A program made the position numbers and the translations under genes. From an uncultured Chloroflexales bacterium (GTDB lineage: Bacteria > Chloroflexota > Chloroflexia > Chloroflexales > Chloroflexaceae), in assembly GCA_937925925.1 (NCBI GenBank), contig CALANA010000201.1, positions 1-47,094 of the forward strand: a stretch of DNA of 47,094 bases, read 5' to 3'. The notes beneath the pieces were generated by a model. That model did not search any database, was not told the DNA's origin, and was given only the letters and a program-made list of their open reading frames with translations. Positions 25,169-33,657 of the stretch are shown here, one piece after another; position 1 is the stretch's first letter, and every line of letters starts with the position of its first letter.

Positions 25169-26269
25169 CTACTGCTTGCAGAACACAAAGATATATTCAT
25201 GCTTGAAAATATAAAACCCACCCACCAGCGCCCGATAGCGCCATAGCTCTTTCTGATTACGCTTGCCGGTGGTGGTCTCAAAGTTTTTGACAATAATGCT
25301 TTTCAGCGTAAATCCGCGCTGCAACACCTCGTTCATAGTCTGAAACCCAAGCGGAATCCACTCACCCTGCGCATATTTATCGCCAATCACCAGCACCAGA
25401 TAGCGCCCCCGGTCGAGTACCGGCGCGACATTATCTACCACCTGCCCGATCATTGCCAGAAACGTCGCCACCGAGGGCGCATTGGAGAGATCGCGTGGGT
25501 TTGCGCTAAATTTGATAATGTCGAAATAGGGCGGATGCATCAGCACCAGTTGCACCGACGCCTGTCCATAATGGTGCAGGATGGCTTGATAATCGACCTG
25601 CGTGCTGTCGCCAGTGATCACCGCGCTGACCACCTCGTGCCGGTTCGGCTCCTGTGCCAGCAACGCCCGCGCCTGGCTGGCAACCGTGTCTTGTAACTCA
25701 ATGCCGATCGTGTTACGCCCCAGGCGTTGCCCTTCGATCAACGTTGTCCCCAGTCCGGCAAAGGTATCCAGTACCCAGTCGCCTTTTCGGGTGTAGCGCC
25801 GCAGCATCTGGTGCGGAATCTGGGGGATAAAATTGCCCCAGTAGCCAGCACTATGCACCCCGGAGTTGTCACGACGGTCGAATAACCACAGGCTATCGGT
25901 CAGAATGTCATCGTACTCCTTCCAGCGATTGAGGTTGATGTCGTTGATCGCACTCGTCCTGATTTCGGTCATACTCTTGATCAGGCGCTCAACGTAATAC
26001 CGCGCCCGTTCCAGTGTTTGCGCCTCGACTATTTGCTCCAGATCGGCCAGCACATGTGCCGGGCTACAGGTGGCAGGTGCCTCAGTCGCATCCTGTGCAT
26101 GCAGATGGTGGTCGGTCTGGGCGAGATCATGTTTGAGCGCAAGAACGGCCTGGCGTAGCGCCGGCAGCGTAGCGCACGCTGTCAGTTGCCGCAGGCGCTC
26201 CAGCAGCAGCGCCGTATTCAAGTGCCACGGTTCATCTGCCCTGGTATCCGGTTGCTCTTCAGTCAGCAT
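25169..26269 (-). CDS. DNA methyltransferase (M2), N4/N6 type with HPPY motif
   Basis: About 366 aa from the ATG at 26269 (a GTG lies at 26284). Residues 1-150 are a helical domain with no motifs. Motif I 'VLDTFAGLGTTLIEGQRLGRNTIGIEL' lies near 165-192, and motif IV appears as 'LVLMHPPYFDIIKFS' near 241-255. The order I then IV suggests an alpha- or gamma-like enzyme. HPPY instead of (D/N/S)PP(Y/F) is unusual, but the rest of the loop is intact. It is the presumed partner of R2. GC content is normal for the region, unlike R1/M1. Confidence 0.82.
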   Translation of the reverse strand: MLTEEQPDTRADEPWHLNTALLLERLRQLTACATLPALRQAVLALKHDLAQTDHHLHAQDATEAPATCSPAHVLADLEQIVEAQTLERARYYVERLIKSMTEIRTSAINDINLNRWKEYDDILTDSLWLFDRRDNSGVHSAGYWGNFIPQIPHQMLRRYTRKGDWVLDTFAGLGTTLIEGQRLGRNTIGIELQDTVASQARALLAQEPNRHEVVSAVITGDSTQVDYQAILHHYGQASVQLVLMHPPYFDIIKFSANPRDLSNAPSVATFLAMIGQVVDNVAPVLDRGRYLVLVIGDKYAQGEWIPLGFQTMNEVLQRGFTLKSIIVKNFETTTGKRNQKELWRYRALVGGFYIFKHEYIFVFCKQ

Positions 26270-26285
26270 AGTATTGCCTATCACC

Positions 26286-26625
26286 CTTATACCAATCTGG
26301 TTTCACCCCCGCCCAAACGACGATTCGAATCTGGTCTGATCTGCGCTGGAACCACGAATTCCAATTCGACTTCGCCCTTCCGCATCCGTTGGTTCGTCGT
26401 ACGCTTGCACATACGACCACGAGACTGCCCCTGGAACGAGCTGTCGCGGGGCGGAGGGGCGTTGCATGCAATGCCCCTCCGCCGACATCCTCACATGGGC
26501 GGGGGCCTGCGGCCCCCGTACCCCCACTGGCAAGAACATGCGGAAGGTTCACATCGAAACGGTAGAATACCACGAATACCACGATTTTTTGCGAAATGGA
26601 CATCGGATTGGTATTATGCTGGGAC
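26286..26625. mobile_element. Non-coding MITE-like repeat, family B long form
   Basis: The ends carry inverted ATACCAATC (TTATACCAATCTGG at 26287 against CCGATTGGTATTAT near 26604-26617). The inside matches 17255-17560: CACGAGACTGCCCCTGGAACGAG, a palindrome GGAGGGGCGTTGCATGCAATG continuing CCCCTCC (26451-26480), GGGGGCCTGCGGCCCCC, and GAACATGCGGAAGGTTCAC. With 26626-26917, where I see nothing, it makes up the 650-bp gap before the second AAA+ gene. Confidence 0.5.
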
Positions 26626-26917
26626 TCCGGTCGTTCGCGTTTCTCAAACTGCATAAGGCATTCTATGTTGATTCCATATGTCACGTGCCCATACCAGAAT
26701 CATGTGCGGCGCTCACCGGGCAACCAGGCAACCGGAAAAACCCGTTTCTCCCAGACCTTAAAGTCATGGGTGCAGGTAGGACTAACGCACTATAGGCACC
26801 TCTGTAGCAGAGCGTTATACTGCTTACAGGTGCTATTGGCACTGTTTAACCGGGATACAACCATAACCCGGCACTCATACACGATCGTTCTATTATACAT
26901 CTGGAGGTTTACTCTCT

Positions 26918-28534
26918 ATGCGCTATCTGCTCGACCAGAAGTCGTATGAGGAAATGCTGACTAAAAAAGACCATTCACGCGATTGTTATGTTCGTGATCA
27001 AGACTACCTGCATCACCTGTATGTCGATGGAGTGAAATATACCGTGGCTCGCGCCGTCTATGCCTGCATCAAAGAAGCGACCGCTGCTGGCGACACCGAG
27101 GCGCTGCTGCATTTGCAGTTTCACAAAGAAGATTTGGAACGTCTGATTGCCGATGCGCAACGCAACGGTGTGGACATACGTAGCGTGCGCAATCTGGGCG
27201 ATCCTCCGCCATCGGAAGAAGAAGCGCGTCCCACCTTAAGCAACTCTTTTATCCCCCCGATGCCCACGACGATTGAGGAGACGGGACTGAACCGCACCCT
27301 GCTGACCGAGCAATTCTTGCGCGTTCTCTATAACAAAGGCCGTTCGACCGGAGCCGAAATGGCTGAAGAACTCAAGCTATTCTACCGCATTATCGAGCCG
27401 ATCATTGCCGATCTACGCAATCTAGAAATGATTGATATTGTTGGGCAGCGTGGGTATGGCGACATTAACTATGAGTATGTCCTGACCTCACGTGGCATTC
27501 AGGCCGCCAACGATGCTCTGCTCAAAACCCAGTATGCTGGCCCGTGCCCGGTGCCTCTGCGTACCTGGATCGAGTCGGTAAAAATCCAGACCATCAAGAA
27601 TGTGGTCGTAACTCGACGCAATATCCGCGAAGCATTCGCCGATCTGATCATTGATGAGTCGATCCTGAACTGGGTGGGACCAGCCGTCAACTCGGCGGCT
27701 TCGGTGATGTTGTATGGCTTCCCTGGCAACGGTAAAACCAGTATTGCCGAACGCATTACGCACCTGATGGGCGATGCGATCTTTATTCCCTATACGATTG
27801 AAGCCGATGGCTCGATCATCAAAATGTATGACGCGATCGTTCACGAAGCATGCACAACGCCCCTGCCCGAAGATCTCGAATACGATCGGCGCTGGATCCA
27901 GATCAATCGTCCTGTGGTTATTACCGGCGGTGAACTGACGCTGGAGGCGCTTGATCTGATTTACAACGAGACCTCAAAAATCTACGAAGCGCCGTTTCAG
28001 ATGAAGGCCAATGGTGGTATCTTTCTGATTGACGACTTTGGGCGGCAAAAAGTACGTGTTTTTGATCTGCTGAACCGTTGGATCGTCCCTCTCGAAAAGC
28101 GCTATGACTTTCTGACCACCGTGACGGGCAAAAAGCTCCAGATCCCCTTCGATCAACTGATTATGTTTTCCACCAATCTGCACCCCTCCGATCTTGGAGA
28201 CGAAGCTTTGCTCCGACGTATCAAGTTCAAGTTCGAGATCATTGACCCGACCGAGGCCCAGTGGCGCGAAATCTGGAAGTTGATGTGCCGTATCCGCAAA
28301 GTGCCCTACGATGATCGTGGGTTGGACTACCTGGTGGCCAAGTGGTTTGTGCCCGAGAACCGCCCGTTTCGGATGTGCCAACCGCGTGACATTATCGATC
28401 AGATGATCTCGATTGCCAAGTATAACATGGAGGGCGTTACTCTAAATCCCGATCTCTTGGATGCGGCCTGTGCTACCTACTTCACCAGTAAAGAGAAGAA
28501 GAGCTTTGGTGCGAAGGTGCGTCTGGATTTATAG
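26918..28534 (+). CDS. AAA+ ATPase with N-terminal winged-helix-like domain (paralogue 2)
   Basis: 538 aa, ATG with GGAGG at 26902-26906. Residues 1-110 are an extra charged domain absent from paralogue 1 ('MRYLLDQKSYEEMLTKKDHS'). The winged-helix-like part then starts at 'PTTIEETGLNRTLLTEQFLR', with the linker 'YAGPCPVPL'. Walker A GFPGNGKT is at residue 267, Walker [10 protein letters not shown] has Asp372, the sensor-1 segment is 'IMFSTNLHP', and the arginine finger 'EALLRRIKFK'. Identity to the 17769-19067 product is high through the core. The basic tail is KEKKSFGAKVRLDL. Function unknown; possibly the two assemble as a hetero-ring (inference). Confidence 0.85.
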   Translation: MRYLLDQKSYEEMLTKKDHSRDCYVRDQDYLHHLYVDGVKYTVARAVYACIKEATAAGDTEALLHLQFHKEDLERLIADAQRNGVDIRSVRNLGDPPPSEEEARPTLSNSFIPPMPTTIEETGLNRTLLTEQFLRVLYNKGRSTGAEMAEELKLFYRIIEPIIADLRNLEMIDIVGQRGYGDINYEYVLTSRGIQAANDALLKTQYAGPCPVPLRTWIESVKIQTIKNVVVTRRNIREAFADLIIDESILNWVGPAVNSAASVMLYGFPGNGKTSIAERITHLMGDAIFIPYTIEADGSIIKMYDAIVHEACTTPLPEDLEYDRRWIQINRPVVITGGELTLEALDLIYNETSKIYEAPFQMKANGGIFLIDDFGRQKVRVFDLLNRWIVPLEKRYDFLTTVTGKKLQIPFDQLIMFSTNLHPSDLGDEALLRRIKFKFEIIDPTEAQWREIWKLMCRIRKVPYDDRGLDYLVAKWFVPENRPFRMCQPRDIIDQMISIAKYNMEGVTLNPDLLDAACATYFTSKEKKSFGAKVRLDL

Positions 28535-28627
28535 GCTGAGTGCATGGTCTACCACGTACAAACCTGATGTGGTGCGATGGTCAGTTCGCCGTTTCATCTG
28601 TGACAACGTGGCCGAAAAAGCTTGATG

Positions 28628-28666
28628 TCACCCCAAAATTGCGCTGTAGGGGCGATTTTGGGGTGA
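28628..28666. terminator. Hairpin terminator between AAA+ and rhodanese genes
   Basis: TCACCCCAAAAT and ATTTTGGGGTGA form a perfect 12-bp stem around a 15-base loop, in the 200-bp convergent gap. It can serve either strand; on the minus strand a TTTTT run follows some bases later. Confidence 0.6.
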
Positions 28667-28734
28667 AAAACAAAGAAATTACCAATCTGCTGAAGGCGCA
28701 AAGGTGATCTGACTATACCACCGCGTAAGGCCTG

Positions 28735-29193
28735 TTACTTTTCCACTGGATAGCGTGCGCGTTCCCAGGCGATCATGCCCCCACGCATATTGTGGACGCG
28801 CTCATATCCCTGCTGGCGGAGGAAATTGGTAATCTGACCGCTGCGGTTGCCACTGCGACAGTAGACGATAACGGTTTTGTCGGTGGGGATTTCATCTAAT
28901 CGTCGCGGCACCTCATTCATAGGGATGAGCAGCGTGTCGGCGATATGTACGGCGTCATGTTCCCATGGTTCACGCACGTCGAGCAAGATAACATCTTCCT
29001 GATGCTGGATGCTCGCCACCGTTGCGACATCAATCTCACGTGCTAAGTTCAGCAGATCAACGTCGGCGCTGGCAGCCACATCTGCCGCTCCCAGGCTATC
29101 AACGGCAACCGGTGCATCAACGGTCGCCGCATCAGGCGTACACGCTGTTAGCAACAGGAATGATCCGATTATGAGTACCATCAGGTGTTTCAT
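28735..29193 (-). CDS. Rhodanese-domain lipoprotein
   Basis: 152 aa from the ATG at 29193 (AAGGAG seven bases upstream; a TTG lies one codon earlier). The signal peptide ends in the lipobox LTAC, so it is lipid-anchored outside the membrane. The rhodanese domain (residues ~55-150) has 'VILLDVREPWEHDAVHI' and the active-site loop 'VYCRSGNRS' with its catalytic Cys. It transfers sulfane sulfur or acts in thiol chemistry; the partner is unknown. Single gene. Confidence 0.9.
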   Translation of the reverse strand: MKHLMVLIIGSFLLLTACTPDAATVDAPVAVDSLGAADVAASADVDLLNLAREIDVATVASIQHQEDVILLDVREPWEHDAVHIADTLLIPMNEVPRRLDEIPTDKTVIVYCRSGNRSGQITNFLRQQGYERVHNMRGGMIAWERARYPVEK

Positions 29194-29335
29194 CAAAGCT
29201 CCTTTGCTCTGTTTCAGAGCATTTGTCCAGAAAGGAGGTATCGCTCACTGGTCGATGCGCCAGAGTTCCCCTCGTCCCCACACATACTACCTGTATTCTA
29301 CCGCATGCACCGGGAAAGTCCAGCTATAATGACGC

Positions 29336-29486
29336 AACCGACGGGAGTCCCAGCTTGAGCCGGGCCGGTGGTGCGTGGCGCTCGTCGCCCCTGACGCAAC
29401 CGACGGGAGTCCCGGCTCAAGCCGGGCCGGTGGCACCCGGCACCGGCACTCCGACCGGAGTCCCGGCTTAAGCCGGGCTGGTGTTG
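29336..29486. repeat. REP-like cluster, family C (GAGTCCCGGCTNAAGCCGGG)
   Basis: Three copies of the hairpin (C)CCCGGCTNAAGCCGGG joined to ACCGACGGGAGTCC stand in tandem. The same family occurs at 33525-33545, 34516-34539 and 35563-35696. It lies in the 590-bp gap before the PPDK-regulator gene. Confidence 0.7.
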
Positions 29487-29565
29487 CGGCAGCACGTCAA
29501 TAGTGCGTTAATCAGAGCTGCTGTGCAACCCAGGCTTCTTAAACGATGAATCTATTGGATGTCAT

Positions 29566-29681
29566 GTAACCGTTCAGGTGGGGTGGTCAGGAGGGGCGTT
29601 GCCCCTCCTGGAGTCTCTTCGTTTTGCGGGGGCCGCAGGCCCCCGCGCCCCGCCAGCGCACGTACCACCTGAACGGTTACG
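29566..29681. mobile_element. MITE with perfect 16-bp TIRs and 9-bp target-site duplication
   Basis: GTAACCGTTCAGGTGG (29566-29581) and CCACCTGAACGGTTAC (29666-29681) are exact inverted repeats. They are flanked directly by GGATGTCAT at 29557-29565 and 29682-29690, a 9-bp direct duplication. The 116-bp element contains the hairpins CAGGAGGGGC-gtt-GCCCCTCCTG and GCGGGGGCC-gca-GGCCCCCGC and no gene, so a transposase acting in trans must have moved it. Confidence 0.85.
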
Positions 29682-29782
29682 GATGTCATCATAGTTATGG
29701 TAAGATAGATATAGACAGTTGAAAGATCTGCACAAGATGTGCATGCACATTGTATGTGTCCCTGCATTCGGAGATGATTGCA

Positions 29783-30631
29783 ATGAGCGAGTCAGATCAG
29801 CAAAAAGATGGACAGGAAATCCCCCCGATCTATGTCGTGTCCGGTGGCAAAGGATCGATTGCCGAGGAGGTCGTCCGTAGCGCCCTGGCCCAGTTTGAGG
29901 GCATTGAGGTGCCGGTGATTGTCATTCCACGAGTGCGTCACCAGGAGCAGATTGATGAACTGATGCCCCATGTGGTCGCATCACAGGGTACGATTGTGCA
30001 TACAATGATGGACGCACAGATCCGCAAGGCCTTGATCCAGGCTGCAGATGCGCACCAGATCACATCCATCGATCTGGTGGGACACCTGCTGGAACGGCTG
30101 TCGCAGATTCTGGGCCGGCAACCCCTGGGCCGACCAGGATGGTATCACCATCTGCGCGCCTCATATTACGAGCGGATCGAGGCCATCGAGTTTACCGTCG
30201 CTCATGACGATGGGCGTAATCCGCAAGAGTGGCACAAAGCCGAGATTATCCTGACCGGCGTGTCCCGCACGGGCAAAACCCCCTTGAGTATCTATCTCTC
30301 CGTGCAAGGCTGGAAGGTCGCCAATGTTCCGCTCGTGCCGCAAATCCCGCCCCCGCCTGAATTGTTTCAAGTTGACCCACGGCGGGTAATTGGCCTGACG
30401 ATTGACGGCGGGCAACTCGCTGCGCATCGCCAGAAACGTCAGAAACGCCTGGGGATTGCGTTAGGTGCCAACTACACCGACCTGGATGCGGTGTATCAGG
30501 AAGTGACGGCGGTGCGGCGCATTTTTCGCAAGGGCGGGTTTACCGTCGTTGATGTCACTGACAAGCCTATCGAGGAGAGCGCAGACGAAGTGATCAAGAT
30601 TATCACCCGCCAGAACCCCACCCGTCTGTAA
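29783..30631 (+). CDS. Pyruvate, phosphate dikinase / PEP synthase regulatory protein (kinase-pyrophosphorylase)
   Basis: A 282-aa bifunctional regulator of the DUF299/PSRP family, which inactivates PEP synthase or PPDK by ADP-dependent phosphorylation of the catalytic-site Thr and reactivates it by Pi-dependent phosphorolysis. The N-terminus 'IYVVSGGKGSIAEEVVRSALAQF', the P-loop 'LTGVSRTGKTPLSIYLS' and 'GWKVANVPLVPQIPPPPELF' are the family's blocks, and the length is normal. The ATG at 29783 has GGAG ten bases upstream; earlier in-frame ATGs (29750, 29774) are less likely. The target enzyme is not in the window. Confidence 0.93.
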   Translation: MSESDQQKDGQEIPPIYVVSGGKGSIAEEVVRSALAQFEGIEVPVIVIPRVRHQEQIDELMPHVVASQGTIVHTMMDAQIRKALIQAADAHQITSIDLVGHLLERLSQILGRQPLGRPGWYHHLRASYYERIEAIEFTVAHDDGRNPQEWHKAEIILTGVSRTGKTPLSIYLSVQGWKVANVPLVPQIPPPPELFQVDPRRVIGLTIDGGQLAAHRQKRQKRLGIALGANYTDLDAVYQEVTAVRRIFRKGGFTVVDVTDKPIEESADEVIKIITRQNPTRL

Positions 30632-30639
30632 CCGTGCCG

Positions 30640-30935
30640 GTGAGATTGCCCGGCCCGTGAATGGGCGGGCAACGGGGCAGCAAAGCCTGCCTGCACGGGC
30701 TAATAAGGCCCCGCAGGGGGCCTTTGCACGGTCGCCCGACGCTTCAGCATCCGGGCGGCAGGTGTGTCGCCCGGCCCGTGAACGGGCGGGCAACGGAGCA
30801 GTAAAGCCCGCCGGCGCGGGCTAACGCGTGAATGGGTGGGCGACACATGAGCAAAGCCTGTTGGTGCGGGTTAACGCGTGAACGGGCGGGCGACTCTTGT
30901 GCGACGCCTGCCGGCGCGGGCTAACGGGTTGACCA
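30640..30935. repeat. Degenerate tandem repeats of about 60-75 bp
   Basis: Four or five copies of a unit containing CGTGAACGGGCGGGC(A/G)AC, then GCARAGCC(C/T)GCCGGCGCGGG and CTAACG. Between copies 1 and 2 lies GGCCCCGCAGGGGGCC (30706-30721), a hairpin fit to terminate the upstream gene. They fill most of the 360-bp gap between the two convergent genes. Confidence 0.65.
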
Positions 30936-30993
30936 CGCCGGCGGGCTGTGGGCCATCGCGTCAGCGTTCGAGCATACGCGACTGCGTTTCGTG

Positions 30994-31671
30994 TTATTCA
31001 GTGGCTTCTGGTTCAGTTGGTTCGGTTCGTATGCCGGGGAGCCGGGCGTTAAAGACCTGCTTCTCGGTATCACCGGGCAGCATATAATAAAACCCATCCG
31101 GCCCTACCACACGCGCCAGTTGGTTCAGAATACGCTCGATATCATCATCGTAACGGGCGACAAAGATCGGCTTGCCCTCTGGCCCACCCAGGGGTATCTT
31201 CCTGGCGCATGCATCGATCTGTGCCCCGGTGAGTAACAGACGTGCCTGCTGAAACTCAGGGTCTGGCGCAATCCCCAGTTGTTGCGCGTAGGCATGGCCG
31301 TAGGCAATAATCTTTGCCACCAGATTGAAGTCGGCTGGCTCCATGGGATGATCGTCCATCAGCGGCGTGCGCAGGCGGCGTTCATAGTCTTCCGGTGATT
31401 TACAGATGCGCACAAACGCCTTCTTCACGCCCAGACACCCCAGGTCAACCATATAAGACGCGGCGGCAATTTTGCTGGAACGAGGCGACTTGCGGGCCAC
31501 GACACAGGTAATGATTGCGCTTTCTACATCCCATTCTTTCGAGAGCAGCACCTCATACACTGGCCAGGTGACACACTGGTGCAACCAGCTTTTTTGTGCC
31601 GGCGGTGTTGCGGGCTGCGCCGTTCGTGGCGGTTGATTCCGCGCAACGTCTCGACCAGGATTGCGAGCCAT
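30994..31671 (-). CDS. Conserved protein of unknown function
   Basis: 225 aa from the ATG at 31671 (GGAG six bases upstream; GTG one codon earlier). The N-terminus is basic and Pro-rich. Recognisable blocks are 'WPVYEVLLSKEWDVESAIITCVVARKSPRSSKIAAASYMVDLGCLGVKKAF' and 'IIAYGHAYAQQLGIAPDPEF', followed by a C-terminal 'GKPIFVARYDDDIERILNQL'. There are no membrane segments. The YMVDLGCLGVK region recalls proteins I have seen annotated only as hypothetical, so no function is proposed. It runs towards the PPDK-regulator gene. Confidence 0.7.
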   Translation of the reverse strand: MARNPGRDVARNQPPRTAQPATPPAQKSWLHQCVTWPVYEVLLSKEWDVESAIITCVVARKSPRSSKIAAASYMVDLGCLGVKKAFVRICKSPEDYERRLRTPLMDDHPMEPADFNLVAKIIAYGHAYAQQLGIAPDPEFQQARLLLTGAQIDACARKIPLGGPEGKPIFVARYDDDIERILNQLARVVGPDGFYYMLPGDTEKQVFNARLPGIRTEPTEPEATE

Positions 31672-31871
31672 CACTGGCTCCTTTCATACTACAAATACGA
31701 CGACCGACGGTATTTATTGCGTGTAGTGTACCAGATGCGGCCCGCCTGCGCCAATCGCAGGCCGTGCGTCAAAGTTCAGGATGATGTTGTTGCCCAGGTT
31801 GCTTGCCTTGAGCAGCCATGGGCGAAGCGCAGGATCTGGCTCGATTTGTGACCGTCCCTGTCACACTGCTG

Positions 31872-31880
31872 TGCTATGCT
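31872..31880 (+). promoter_or_regulatory. Extended -10 of the SDR gene
   Basis: TGCTATGCT lies 40 bases before the start codon at 31921. There is no convincing -35. Confidence 0.35.
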
Positions 31881-31920
31881 CTATGCATGTTGATTCGCTG
31901 TCAGGAAAGGAGCAAAGTGG

Positions 31921-32790
31921 ATGCAGCCACTCAAGGGACAGACCGCCCTGGTCGCCGGAGCCACCCGTGGCGCGGGGCGCGGGATCGCCTGTATGCTTGG
32001 TGCGGCGGGGGCTACGGTTTATTGCACCGGGCGCAGCGTGCGCGGACAACCGGCTACAGGCAACCGGCCCGAAACGATTGAGGAAACGGCAGAACTGGTG
32101 GCGGCCCACGGTGGGGTGGGCATCGCGGTGCAGGTGGATCACACGCTTGAGGCGCAGGTCAAAGCACTGTGTGAACGCATCCAGGCCGAGCAGGGCCGGC
32201 TGGATATTCTGGTGAATGACATCTGGGGTGGGGATGAACTGACCGAGTGGGGCCAGCCCTTCTGGACGCTGTCGATCCCGCAGGGCTTGCTGATGCAGCA
32301 GCGCGGGCTGCACACGCATATCATCACCAGTCGCTACGCCGTTCCGCTGATGCTGGCGCAGCGGCGCGGGCTGATCATCGAGATCACCGATGGCGATACA
32401 CCGGCTTACCGCGGCAATTTGTTTTACGACCTGGTCAAGTCCGCCGTTATTCGGCTGGCCTACGCCATGGCCGAGGAGTTGCGCCCGTACAACATCACCG
32501 CGCTGGCGCTCACGCCGGGCTTTCTGCGCTCGGAAGCCATGCTCGATCTGTTTGACGTTACCGAGGCGAACTGGCAGGCTGGAGCGCAGCGCGACCCGCA
32601 CTTTATCGCCTCGGAAACACCGTTCTATGTCGGGCGTGCCGTGGCTGCCCTGGCCGCTGACCCGGAGGTGGAGCGCAAGTCGGGCGGCGTGTTTAGCTCG
32701 TGGGGCCTGGCCGCCGAGTATGGCTTCACCGACAAAGACGGCAGCCAGCCCGACTGGGGCCAATATGCCACCACGCACGGGTTGCGCTAA
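31921..32790 (+). CDS. Short-chain dehydrogenase/reductase (SDR)
   Basis: A 289-aa NAD(P)-dependent oxidoreductase, ATG with AAAGGAG. The Rossmann motif 'VAGATRGAGRGIA' (Gly-rich T/A-G-x3-G-x-G), 'YCTGRSVRG' (Arg suggesting NADP preference), 'LDILVNDIWGGD' in place of the common NNAG, and the catalytic 'YDLVKSAVIRLAYAMAEEL' (Tyr and Lys) are visible. The closing 'SGGVFSSWGLAAEYGFTDKDGSQP' resembles the DHRS1-like branch. The substrate is unknown. Single gene. Confidence 0.88.
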   Translation: MQPLKGQTALVAGATRGAGRGIACMLGAAGATVYCTGRSVRGQPATGNRPETIEETAELVAAHGGVGIAVQVDHTLEAQVKALCERIQAEQGRLDILVNDIWGGDELTEWGQPFWTLSIPQGLLMQQRGLHTHIITSRYAVPLMLAQRRGLIIEITDGDTPAYRGNLFYDLVKSAVIRLAYAMAEELRPYNITALALTPGFLRSEAMLDLFDVTEANWQAGAQRDPHFIASETPFYVGRAVAALAADPEVERKSGGVFSSWGLAAEYGFTDKDGSQPDWGQYATTHGLR

Positions 32791-32841
32791 TGGGTGCCCG
32801 CAACGCCGCGCGTTGCCCGCATCCGCGCATCGCCTTTTGCG

Positions 32842-32878
32842 TTGGCACGTTGGCACGTTGGCACGTTGGCACGTTGCG
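32842..32878. repeat. 8-bp tandem repeat (GGCACGTT)n
   Basis: Four copies of GGCACGTT follow one another. It is the reverse complement of the AACGTGCC arrays at 40860-40915 and 41185-41256. Confidence 0.7.
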
Positions 32879-33081
32879 GAGGCAATGCCCCACATTGATG
32901 CTCAATGCCAGCGTTGGGTTGCGCTGCCATGCGTCGCCCGGCATTGGCGGTCATTGCCGATCGTTTGTAGGGGCACCCCTCGTGGGTGCCCGCAACGCCC
33001 CACATCGCTCCGCATCGCTCCCGCATCGCCACGCAACGCCACGCAATGCCCCGCATTGTGTGCGATGCCATACCATGCCCC

Positions 33082-33430
33082 GCAATGTCCGCCTCGCGCC
33101 TCGCGCCTCGCGCCTCACGCCTTCGCACGGTCTCTTTTTTAACGCAAAGACGCAAACGGGCAAAGGCGCAAAGGCGCAAAGGGATTGGGGGTGAAACGGG
33201 CCAACGCGCCAATGCGCGAACGCAATGTCCGCCGCGCGCCTCGCGTCTCTGCGCATTCGCACGGTCTCTTTTTGAACGCAAAGACGCAAACGGGCAAAGG
33301 CGTAACAAAGGGATTGGGGGTGAAACGGGCCAACGCGCCAATGCGCGAACGCAATGTCCGCCGCGCATCCTCGCATCCTCGCCTCGTCGCCTCGTCGCAT
33401 CGCCTGTCAATGCCAGCGTTGGGTTGCGCT
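33082..33430. repeat. Direct repeats of about 130-140 bp, low-complexity
   Basis: A unit starting GCAATGTCCGCC and continuing TCGCACGGTCTCTTTTT, AACGCAAAGACGCAAACGGG and GGGATTGGGGGTGAAACGGG occurs at 33082 and 33222, with a third start at 33351. The whole 867-bp gap (32791-33657) is filled by such GCAA/CGCC-rich text; I see no gene in it. Confidence 0.65.
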
Positions 33431-33657
33431 GCGGGTGACCACGAGGGTCGCCCCTACGCACGGTGTCACATTGACACCAAATGCCGGGCAAAGGGGGCAT
33501 TGATCGGCAATGCCAGGCATTATTGAAGCCGGGACTCCGGGCGTGCGCAAAGCGTGCTAATATCGGGCCAGCGTTTCTGGTGGCAACCAGATTGATGGTA
33601 CGGTGTTGTGATGCAAAATGCAGTGCGATGGTTGGCGGGGCACATTATAATTCATAG

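Noticed and set aside
30640-30935. Possible rRNA/tRNA or structured RNA in the GC-rich block
   Set aside because: No tRNA arms or CCA, no rRNA motifs; the hairpins come from a degenerate tandem repeat.
32787-33500. Overlapping frames of 110-237 codons on both strands in the 33-kb repeat region
   Set aside because: They are repeats of CARxxALARWPV-type peptides from direct DNA repeats, with matching frames on both strands; no coding signature.
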